This document shows positions 34,358-41,781 of a DNA stretch of 64,000 bases, piece after piece; the first letter of the stretch is position 1; every line of letters starts with the position of its first letter. Where the stretch lies: contig JANQKZ010000007.1 of assembly GCA_028280845.1 (NCBI GenBank), forward strand, positions 1 to 64,000, given 5' to 3'. The notes under the pieces are model-generated. The model ran no database searches. It saw only the letters and a program-made list of their open reading frames with translations, and had not been told where the DNA came from. The position numbers were made by a program, and so were the translations under genes. Source of the DNA: Opitutales bacterium (lineage in GTDB: Bacteria; Verrucomicrobiota; Verrucomicrobiia; Opitutales; JABSRG01).

Positions 34358-35596
34358 TTATCCGTTTTGAAGCGAGCGGAATACATCACCTGCCACTTCA
34401 ATTGCCAGGTCGATTTCTTTTTCTTTGTGAGCTTGGGATAAGAACCAATTATGGTGGGGATGGAAAAAAACACCTCTATCCAGTGATTTGGCCGCGAACT
34501 CCTGGATTAAATACAGGTTGGGGTCGTCCCTTATCGACAGGTACGGCATGCTGGGCGGACCGCTCCACCGGACATCGACCCCCGCCGCCTTCGCCACCGC
34601 GGAAATACCACTCTGCAGGCGTAGCCCCATCTGTTCGAGGTGCTCGGGAACCGACTCGCGGGCAATGATCTCCAGACATGCCAGGGAGGCTGCCATCGGC
34701 ACCGGATTATTCCAATAGCTCCCCGTTAAAAATACGCGGGTAGCTGCTTTCCGGAACTCCTCCTTCCCTGCGGTAGCGGAGATGGAATACCCATTGGCCA
34801 GGGCTTTGCAATAGCAAGAAAGATCGGGCTCAAATCCGTAGGGTCGATGTGAGCCTCCGGCATGGAGCCGAAACCCCGCCCGAATATCATCCAGAACCAG
34901 CAACACTCCTTCCCGGTGACAAAGCTGTTCCAAATCATCCAGAAACCCTTCATGAGGAAGCTCGGACTCACCAAACGCAGGATGGTGGAAAGGCGTCACT
35001 ACCACCGCCGCAAATTGCTTGGCGTAATCGGAAAATAGCGATTGCAGGGAGTCGAGGTTGTTCCATTCAAAGGTATGAATGTGAACGCGATCTTCCAGGA
35101 TTAGTCCTCCTTTTCCGGGTGTGCACCAGGCATCCACGCCGTGATAGGCTCCGGATACAACCGCAATTTTGGATCGCTTGGTATGCTCTCGGGCGACCTG
35201 GATAGCCCAGGTCGTCATGTCTGATCCATTTTTCCCGAAAACCGTCCAATCGGCAAATCCGACCCGGTCGACCAGCTTCTCCGCCAGTTCCACACTCAGG
35301 CTTGCCGGATGGTTGAAGACCAATCCCTTGGCCCGCTGAATCGCGGCGGCTTCTTCGATCTCCTGATGGTGGTAGCCCAGGATCAGGGGTCCGTAGCCAC
35401 ACATCAGATCCAGTATCTTTCGTCCGTCGACATCCCAGTAGTAGCCCCCCTCCCCGCGCTCAGCAAAATAGGGAAAGACCCCCGGAATCGTGGCGGAGGG
35501 CTGAACATGCCCGTATATCCCACCGGGAATAACCTGACGGGCACGCTCAAACAGTGCCTTTGATTTGGGAATCGACGCTCCAAAGCCTTCGCTCAT
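34358..35596 (-). CDS. Class III PLP aminotransferase (GSA-aminomutase-like)
   Basis: A 412-residue enzyme of the glutamate-1-semialdehyde aminomutase subgroup. Visible features: the cofactor-binding KNGSDMTTWAIQVAR segment, DDIRAGFRLHAGG (PLP Asp) and YCKALANGYSISA with the Schiff-base Lys near residue 267. It is too far from a tetrapyrrole context to call hemL, and its context is lipid/glycolipid genes, so a dedicated amino-sugar or amino-lipid step is plausible. It is the last gene of a six-gene operon and its ATG overlaps the preceding stop as ATGA. Confidence 0.85.
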   Translation of the reverse strand: MSEGFGASIPKSKALFERARQVIPGGIYGHVQPSATIPGVFPYFAERGEGGYYWDVDGRKILDLMCGYGPLILGYHHQEIEEAAAIQRAKGLVFNHPASLSVELAEKLVDRVGFADWTVFGKNGSDMTTWAIQVAREHTKRSKIAVVSGAYHGVDAWCTPGKGGLILEDRVHIHTFEWNNLDSLQSLFSDYAKQFAAVVVTPFHHPAFGESELPHEGFLDDLEQLCHREGVLLVLDDIRAGFRLHAGGSHRPYGFEPDLSCYCKALANGYSISATAGKEEFRKAATRVFLTGSYWNNPVPMAASLACLEIIARESVPEHLEQMGLRLQSGISAVAKAAGVDVRWSGPPSMPYLSIRDDPNLYLIQEFAAKSLDRGVFFHPHHNWFLSQAHKEKEIDLAIEVAGDVFRSLQNG

Positions 35597-36405
35597 ATCA
35601 GGGGTGGGGTATATCTTGGAATTTGATCAAAAACAAGATTGAGCGCATCGGCCAGCGGGATAAAACCCCGAACTTCTACCTGGCCAAGAGCCGTTCCACT
35701 GGAGGAATCCGTGGCTTGGGAGATCAGGGAGATAGCCGCCTCTGGTGTGGGAAAAATCAGGGACACCGCCGCCCCAGCCTCCGGTTCAGATCGGCATACC
35801 TTTAGTACTCCCTCGACCGATCGATAAATCCAACGGTCAATCTGTTCTCCGGATAGCCCCCTCAGCCCGAAGTGGGCCCACCCCGCTGGGCCAGTCGATC
35901 CCATGGACTTCAACCAGGGGTCTTGGGCAGCAACATGGATAGCGGCATCTAAGGTCAAATCGAGGAGGAGCCGGGCCTGGAACAGACAATCCTTGATTTC
36001 TTTTTTGCCTAAGGTCCCCATGCGGAGAAAGGTTTGAAAGCGGTTGGCGAAGGTCTGGAATTTCAACAATCCCGCCACATGCCAGATCCCATATCCAGGC
36101 CGGATTGCAACCGCATCCCCCTGCAGAAGGTCGACCAAATCGCGATCATCCTTCAGGTGAAGATGAACTCGACCCGACCCGGTCCATTCCTCGGCGGATC
36201 CGATCCACCGGTAGGGAGCCCTTCGAAAGTCCAGCCCAGCCCGAAAGGTTCGCCCGGCAAAAAACCCTACCGCAATTTTTGGCACCCACAGCCTGGTGAT
36301 CGGAGACCCTTCCGCGAATTCCAACATACGAGGCAGAATGGATTGCAACGCAATCGTTGCCTCCAGATCGAGAGTATGCCGGGTATCGTCCACAAGCAGT
36401 TTCAT
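35593..36405 (-). CDS. Unknown protein between glycosyltransferase and aminotransferase
   Basis: About 270 residues, soluble, with no membrane segment or signal peptide and no family I recognise. It begins MKLLVDDTRHTLDLEATIAL and has a Trp/Gly-rich region (RPGYGIWHVAGLLKFQTF) and a stretch of three conserved-looking His (DAAIHVAAQDPW, GWAHFGLRG). ATG at 36405 chosen; a TTG at 36420 overlapping the previous stop is an alternative. Tight coupling on both sides means it works in the same pathway. It could be a small enzyme or carrier. Confidence 0.75.
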   Translation of the reverse strand: MKLLVDDTRHTLDLEATIALQSILPRMLEFAEGSPITRLWVPKIAVGFFAGRTFRAGLDFRRAPYRWIGSAEEWTGSGRVHLHLKDDRDLVDLLQGDAVAIRPGYGIWHVAGLLKFQTFANRFQTFLRMGTLGKKEIKDCLFQARLLLDLTLDAAIHVAAQDPWLKSMGSTGPAGWAHFGLRGLSGEQIDRWIYRSVEGVLKVCRSEPEAGAAVSLIFPTPEAAISLISQATDSSSGTALGQVEVRGFIPLADALNLVFDQIPRYTPPLI

Positions 36406-36416
36406 TATATACGGGC

Positions 36417-37610
36417 TCAATCCCCAGTTCGATTGTCTTCTACCAGAGAGCGCAGCTTCTTCAATATAATGATCGGCTCCCCTTCGGGATTCAAGGCGCG
36501 CATCGCTCTCCGAGCCCGGGAATGATGCTCTGGATGGGCCATGAAGTACGAAACCCGGTTTGGCAGGCTCCGGGCACGTCCCACTGGTTTCGGCCAGTTG
36601 TGGTCCTGAAAGTAGCGCATCGTAATCATTTCCTGAGGCATCGCCCCCCCAATCGTGTTAAAAATGATCGGACATCCCGTTAAGATCGCCTCACTCGTCG
36701 TCCCCGTGCCGGGCCGGGCCACCACCGCATCGGCACATTGCAGTAAAATGTGCATATCCTGGAAATATCCCAGGGCGCGCACGGTCATTTCCGGATGCTC
36801 GGCCGCCCAGTGTAAAACATCCATCTGAATTTGAGGATTACGACCGCAAAGCGCAATAATCTGGGGGCGCACCCCATTCCGGTTCAGGGAATTGAGCAGC
36901 CTGACATGGTTGTTCGCACCATTAGCCCCGGTGGCCAGAACCAGGGTGAACTGATCAGGATCCAGGCGCAACTGTTCCACCAGGTATCGCCGGCGCTTCT
37001 CAACCGACATCAGGTCAGAATAAAACACCGGCTTGAGCAGGAATCCCCCTGTCCAGATCTTAGCCGGATTCATCCCCAGGTTAGCGGCCGCCTGACTCGT
37101 ATCTTTCACCGCCCCGATGAAGAGATCAATACTCTCGTTGACCCAGTGACTGCTAAAACCGTAGGTAAAATGAAGCTCCCCGCAATAGGTCACACACACC
37201 GGAGGTGTTTCCATCCCAGCTGACTTGGCAAGTTTCATGAAACCGTGATTGAGATGGGGGTGAGTACTGAGAACGATATCTGGCTGGCTCCCCCTCACCA
37301 GTTCCTGAAAACCACTCCGCCCCTTGATCATGGTGGACACCTTCAACAAAGACGCCCACTCGAGGAACCAGAAATAGATGTGGTGCAAACGAGGCCAGAC
37401 CCGCTGGATAAAATTATATAACCAGACTCCGAAATTATAGAGACGGCTCGTAGTCTCTAAGGCCCGGTGCACCTCAACATCGATGGCTAGACTCTTGGCC
37501 TGATCACTCTCTGCCCACGCCCTCAGTGCATTCGCCCGCATGTCATGCCCGCCTCCGGTACTGGAGGTCAAGATCAGGATTTTTATCCGTCTGGGTTTAG
37601 ACGCACTCAC
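36417..37610 (-). CDS. MGDG-synthase/diacylglycerol-glycosyltransferase-like GT28 protein
   Basis: A 397-residue GT-B glycosyltransferase. The N-terminal domain begins KILILTSSTGGGHDMRANAL, the GGGH loop of MGDG synthase and UgtP-type enzymes. The C-terminal donor domain has TLVLATGANGANNHVRLLNS, a DMHILLQCADAVVARPGTGTTSEA donor-site motif (Pro-Gly-rich) and IIFNTIGGAMPQE. Length fits the family. It would add a sugar to a diacylglycerol or related lipid at the membrane. Start is GTG at 37610. Upstream is the SET gene (17 bp), downstream overlaps the unknown gene. Confidence 0.85.
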   Translation of the reverse strand: MSASKPRRIKILILTSSTGGGHDMRANALRAWAESDQAKSLAIDVEVHRALETTSRLYNFGVWLYNFIQRVWPRLHHIYFWFLEWASLLKVSTMIKGRSGFQELVRGSQPDIVLSTHPHLNHGFMKLAKSAGMETPPVCVTYCGELHFTYGFSSHWVNESIDLFIGAVKDTSQAAANLGMNPAKIWTGGFLLKPVFYSDLMSVEKRRRYLVEQLRLDPDQFTLVLATGANGANNHVRLLNSLNRNGVRPQIIALCGRNPQIQMDVLHWAAEHPEMTVRALGYFQDMHILLQCADAVVARPGTGTTSEAILTGCPIIFNTIGGAMPQEMITMRYFQDHNWPKPVGRARSLPNRVSYFMAHPEHHSRARRAMRALNPEGEPIIILKKLRSLVEDNRTGD

Positions 37611-37627
37611 TCAAAGATTCCAAACCG

Positions 37628-38149
37628 TCAAGCATCGGGGTTTATCTTATTGATCCGCAATGCTTTTTTTCCTTCACGGGATCCCCGGGCTAATCGACTT
37701 TTCAGTTTAAGGAACTCAGCCTTCCATTCCTTACCCACCATGTAGCCAAAGCAGCTTGGCTTCCCACAACGACAGGGGTGGTTTAGGGCTTCCAGAGGTT
37801 TCAATTGATAATGAAACGTCAACTCCTCCCCGGCCTCGACCATCCGTGTCGTATAAATCCTCAAAACGCCATCCTCATAATCCACCTCACAGTTCGGTTC
37901 ACAGCTGTGGTTGATAAACCGGGCAGGGTTCTCGAACCCACTCCCGTCCATGATCATTCCCTCCTCAAGCTGAAACAAAAATGGCTTTTGTGCATCACCC
38001 AACACGTCCAGCGCTGCTATGTCTAAGAGCTTACCCCGGTACGACAGGCAATACGTTCTTGCCGAAAGCTCGGCCAAAACAAATACCCCTAATCCGTGAA
38101 TACTGGAAGCTCGCACCTCCAGGAAAGGATTTTCCTCAATCTTATACAT
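37628..38149 (-). CDS. SET-domain protein methyltransferase
   Basis: A 173-residue SET protein starting MYKIEENPF; a TTG at 38182 would extend it. The SET core covers about residues 10-125: IHGLGVFVLAELS (SAM site), FENPARFINHSCEPNCEV (the pseudoknot NHSC motif) and AGEELTFHYQL with the catalytic-type Tyr. A post-SET zinc cluster follows (CRCGKPSCFGY). Eukaryotic homologs methylate lysine; a bacterial target is unknown. It sits between gpsA and a lipid glycosyltransferase in a single operon. The basic tail (SRLARGSREGKKALR) may bind nucleic acid or an acidic partner. Confidence 0.87.
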   Translation of the reverse strand: MYKIEENPFLEVRASSIHGLGVFVLAELSARTYCLSYRGKLLDIAALDVLGDAQKPFLFQLEEGMIMDGSGFENPARFINHSCEPNCEVDYEDGVLRIYTTRMVEAGEELTFHYQLKPLEALNHPCRCGKPSCFGYMVGKEWKAEFLKLKSRLARGSREGKKALRINKINPDA

Positions 38150-38171
38150 ACCGTCTAAACCCGTCCCACGG

Positions 38172-38447
38172 CTATCGAACAAGCTCTACCTTGGAATCAT
38201 CCGAAAACTCAAGGGATTCCTTGAAGTAGCGTTCAGCTCGGGCAATCCACCCACTGTATTTGTGGTAATCCCCCGCCCAGGAATTCGGAAAACGAATAGA
38301 CTTAATGGTCCCCCCACGCAGGCTTCCGTCCTTATAATACTCAGGAGTCAATTGGAGTGAAAATTGTGGGCTATTCTTATGGATGAGATGGATCTCTCGA
38401 CCGTCTGGGCTGGACCGCTCGACCGTTACAAAGTGATCCAGACCCAT
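38172..38447 (-). CDS. Small hypothetical protein between gpsA and the SET gene
   Basis: A 91-residue soluble protein, MGLDHFVTVERSSPDGREIH..., Trp- and Tyr-rich in its second half (SWAGDYHKYSGWIARAERYF). Its ATG overlaps the gpsA stop as TAATG and its end abuts the SET gene. No family recognised. Confidence 0.65.
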   Translation of the reverse strand: MGLDHFVTVERSSPDGREIHLIHKNSPQFSLQLTPEYYKDGSLRGGTIKSIRFPNSWAGDYHKYSGWIARAERYFKESLEFSDDSKVELVR

Positions 38448-39541
38448 TACGCACCCCCCCCATCCTTATTTTCCCCGGAGACAAGGTCCGTTCTTATAAT
38501 AGACAGGTCCGTAATATGACCTTCCTCTTTGAGTTGTCGCATCATGAGATCGCTCAAGCCTTTTTCAGGAGATTTATTGTCGTAAAGCACAAAAAATAAT
38601 TGTTCGAGGATGGGAGACACCACGCCATGGCGGCGACCCAGATCATGAAAACTCTGACAGGCCCAATAGCCCTCGACCACCGTCTTGCGGTTTTCGAGGA
38701 GTGCTCGGAGCGTTTCCCCCTTCCCCAGACGCTCGCCCAGATCGCGATTACGGCTCAGCCGGCCAAAGCAAGTCGCCACAAGATCTCCGAATCCACTCAA
38801 CCCATAGACGGACTCCACTTGCCCCCCAAGCCGGTTGACGAGCCGTACCATTTCATGAAGGCTGCGAGTGATCAGGGCGGCTTTGGCATTATCTCCCAGG
38901 CCCAATCCATCACAAATACCCGCTCCGATGGCATAAATGTTTTTCAGGCACCCGCCGAGTTCTACCCCAATAACATCCTGAGAGCGATAGACACGGAACA
39001 TGGAGCCGCTGATATGAGCCTGAATGTATTCCAGGAGCCCGGTAGTGTCCGGACTGGCTAATACCCCTGCGGTGGGTTTTCCTTCCGCGACTTCGCGCGC
39101 AAAGTTGGGCCCGGACAAGACCCCAGATGCCAGTTTAGGCAGGGTTTCGTTCAGAACATCAGAGGGCAATTTCAGGCTTTCCGGCTCTAACCCTTTACTG
39201 AGCGAAATGATGAACGGCTTCAGGCCGGCTAACTCTTCATGCTCCAATATTCTGGCTAACGAGGTACACCAGGCTCGTAGCGCAAACGAGGGGCAGGCCA
39301 TCAGCCCAAGATCCATACCGGCCAGGGCTTCCGTCCCAAGGGCTTCTACCCGAATAGAGGCCGGAATAGGGATCCCCGGAAGGTAGTCAGGATTTTCTCC
39401 TCTGTGACGGATCGTCATGACCTGGCTTTCACGACGGGGAATCAAACATACACGGTGTCCACGACGGTCTAAGTGAAGCGCCATGGCGGTGCCCCAGGCG
39501 CCAGCCCCAAAAACACAAATTGTTAAGGAATCCTGATTCAC
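38447..39541 (-). CDS. gpsA: NAD(P)-dependent glycerol-3-phosphate dehydrogenase
   Basis: A 364-residue GpsA homolog that reduces dihydroxyacetone phosphate to sn-glycerol-3-phosphate for membrane lipid synthesis. Motifs: CVFGAGAWGTAMAL (Rossmann), SLSKGLEPESLKLP, SGPNFAREVAEGKPT, VIGVELGGCLKNIYAIGAG (catalytic Lys) and DNAKAALITR. GTG start at 39541. First gene of a six-gene operon with the SET, glycosyltransferase and aminotransferase genes. Confidence 0.95.
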   Translation of the reverse strand: MNQDSLTICVFGAGAWGTAMALHLDRRGHRVCLIPRRESQVMTIRHRGENPDYLPGIPIPASIRVEALGTEALAGMDLGLMACPSFALRAWCTSLARILEHEELAGLKPFIISLSKGLEPESLKLPSDVLNETLPKLASGVLSGPNFAREVAEGKPTAGVLASPDTTGLLEYIQAHISGSMFRVYRSQDVIGVELGGCLKNIYAIGAGICDGLGLGDNAKAALITRSLHEMVRLVNRLGGQVESVYGLSGFGDLVATCFGRLSRNRDLGERLGKGETLRALLENRKTVVEGYWACQSFHDLGRRHGVVSPILEQLFFVLYDNKSPEKGLSDLMMRQLKEEGHITDLSIIRTDLVSGENKDGGGA

Positions 39542-39741
39542 ACCGTTAATTCTTCAAAAGTGTGTCACGGACAAGTTCCACTTTGCAAAGATTTTTATCT
39601 TCGCGTCCTAAGAGGTTGCCCACCCCTCCGGAAATCCACTATATCTTATTCCAGCCCTTCTTATGCGTGACAGCTTTCCCTTAAGCGGGAGCTTGACCCA
39701 TTCACTCCTGAGGGCTGGATACAGACTGACTAACCACCACA

Positions 39742-40002
39742 ATGCTGAGGACTTACTATCATTGGCGCTATAGCCGTAAAGAGCGGCGCCCCAATTATAC
39801 TTTTCACAACCGAGACAATGAAAACTTCGGCCCAGCCTTCGGCCATTACTTGTCTCAGCATTCCGCCCACGCTGACGCTTCCAACCCCGTAGAGCGACGG
39901 AAGCGCTTTAAGTGGTGGGGAAGGAGTATCCTGGCCGTATTGGGTATTTCCCTTACCGCTTGGCTAATTATCCAGGTGTTTTATTCCCTTCAGTTCTTCT
40001 AG
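39742..40002 (+). CDS. Small membrane protein with basic N-terminus
   Basis: An 86-residue protein: a highly basic/aromatic N-terminal half (YYHWRYSRKERRPNYTF), then one transmembrane helix at the C-terminus (ILAVLGISLTAWLIIQVFY). Tail-anchor-like topology. It lies in a 650-bp gap between gpsA and the exosortase gene. No family recognised. Confidence 0.55.
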   Translation: MLRTYYHWRYSRKERRPNYTFHNRDNENFGPAFGHYLSQHSAHADASNPVERRKRFKWWGRSILAVLGISLTAWLIIQVFYSLQFF

Positions 40003-40191
40003 TAGGGCTCCCCAGAACCATATTCCACTGCGGGGCACATCTTTTTACAGGATGCAGCGGGAGGTATGCTGTCCTCACCCCAAGCGAATATGGCTTTCGG
40101 TTGATATCCGTCCGACTTCACTCCATGATGCTGCTAGCCCACTATTAGTTTCGGGGATAAACTGCCGATATGCTAGAGGGAATTCTAACCT

Positions 40192-41781
40192 ATGGTTGAA
40201 TCCGTTTCACCACACACACGCACTCCTTATAAGACCTTTCCCCCATGGAGGTCTCAGGATCGGTCTGCCTTTTTCTGGGTCGCCGGGCTGCTGGGACTGT
40301 TGTGGGCAGATCTGTTTGTGGCCCTGAGTGTGGAATGGGAAATCAATGAGCAGTACAGCTATGGATACCTGGTCCCCTTTCTTGGTGGATACCTCCTCTA
40401 CCTCAGGTGGGAGGATCGACCCATTGTACATCCCCCCTCGGGACCATTGCCCTTTTACATAGCTACCGGTCTCTTCCTGCTGGCCCTCCTGCCCATCCGG
40501 ATTGTTTTCCAGGCCAATCCCGATTGGCGCCTCATGATGTGGGCCCACGCGATTCTGGTATGGGGCCTATCCTGCTTCGCCCTGTTTCAAATCGGCGGGA
40601 AAAAGTGGATTTTTCACTTCCTCCCGGCGATTACATTCTTCCTTCTTGCGGTGCCATGGCCCTCCCGTATCGAGCTTCCCTTGATTCAGGGCCTCATGCG
40701 TATGGTCGCCCTGGTTGCGGTGGAATTCCTCAACCTCCTCGGAATCCACGCCGTCCAATATGGCAATTTGATCAAACTTCCCAATGCCCTGGTTGGTGTG
40801 GAGGAGGCATGTAGTGGTGTCCGTAGTATACAATCCGCCATCATGGCTTCATTCTTTTTCGGGGAGTGGTTTCGGTTTAAACTGCCCTTTCGGATGACCC
40901 TGATTGTGATCGGACTCGCTCTCTCTATCCTCCTCAATCTTGTGAGGACCATTACCCTGACACTGATCTCCCACTATGGCAGTGCAGAGACTATGGAACG
41001 GTGGCATGATCCTGTCGGGTACTTTGTATACTTCGGCAGCTTCATTCTCATTATGGGGGTTGCCTTGCTCGTTAAAAAATGGGCGCGGGACCATCGCAGT
41101 GCACCAGCCCCCAAAGGCGGACTTTTGCGCGGCTCGACCCAGGGCTGTCCCAAGCCCCGTCTCACGCAGATTTTCATGGCTGCGTGGCTCGTTTCTATTG
41201 GCCTCACCTACGGGTATTACGCCACGGGAAAGCCACCTGTCGAATATGAAGTCCGGGTTCAACCCAAGTGGGACCAACTATCCTCTTCTGCCAGGTTTCC
41301 TGAGCTCTCTCCTACCGTAGAATCCATGCTCCGATACAATGAGGGTAAGCAGGCAGCTTGGCGAGCAGGCAATAGTTTCTGGACCCTCTTCTTTTTCACT
41401 TGGGAAGCCGGAGGCGTATCCTCCTTCGCCGGCGTTCACCGTCCGGAAATCTGTTTGCAGGCCGCCGGCCTCATACTGAAAGAACGGGGACCCCGGCTCA
41501 ATTGGGATAAAGGCCCCTTCCAAATGCAAATGGAGACCTATACCTTCGCTTCGGGAGAGGTCCAATACCATGTCTTCTTCGCGGTATGGGAAACCATCAA
41601 TGGCCGACCAGTTCCGGTCAACCAGTCCCCCGAAGATCGTCTGACCAACGTCGTGAACCGCAACCGGAGTGGAGCGCGTCAATCCCTTCAAATTGTGATC
41701 AATGGAATGCGAGATCTTGAAACCGCTACCGCAGCAACCGTCCAGTTTTTGAACGAAAAAGTGACCCTCGAGTTGCGTTAG
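40192..41781 (+). CDS. Exosortase fused to EpsI-type domain
   Basis: A 529-residue fusion. The first ~300 residues form eight membrane helices with the exosortase triad: Cys207 in GVEEACSGVRS, Arg252 in NLVRTITLT and His272 in ERWHDPVGYF. The C-terminal ~200 residues match the EpsI (DUF3485) module with HRPEICLQAAG. Exosortases cleave C-terminal PEP-CTERM-type anchors of exported proteins and are usually paired with extracellular polysaccharide genes. No protein in this window carries a PEP-CTERM tail, so substrates are elsewhere. Convergent with the Wzy-like gene, overlapping by 4 bp. Confidence 0.92.
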   Translation: MVESVSPHTRTPYKTFPPWRSQDRSAFFWVAGLLGLLWADLFVALSVEWEINEQYSYGYLVPFLGGYLLYLRWEDRPIVHPPSGPLPFYIATGLFLLALLPIRIVFQANPDWRLMMWAHAILVWGLSCFALFQIGGKKWIFHFLPAITFFLLAVPWPSRIELPLIQGLMRMVALVAVEFLNLLGIHAVQYGNLIKLPNALVGVEEACSGVRSIQSAIMASFFFGEWFRFKLPFRMTLIVIGLALSILLNLVRTITLTLISHYGSAETMERWHDPVGYFVYFGSFILIMGVALLVKKWARDHRSAPAPKGGLLRGSTQGCPKPRLTQIFMAAWLVSIGLTYGYYATGKPPVEYEVRVQPKWDQLSSSARFPELSPTVESMLRYNEGKQAAWRAGNSFWTLFFFTWEAGGVSSFAGVHRPEICLQAAGLILKERGPRLNWDKGPFQMQMETYTFASGEVQYHVFFAVWETINGRPVPVNQSPEDRLTNVVNRNRSGARQSLQIVINGMRDLETATAATVQFLNEKVTLELR

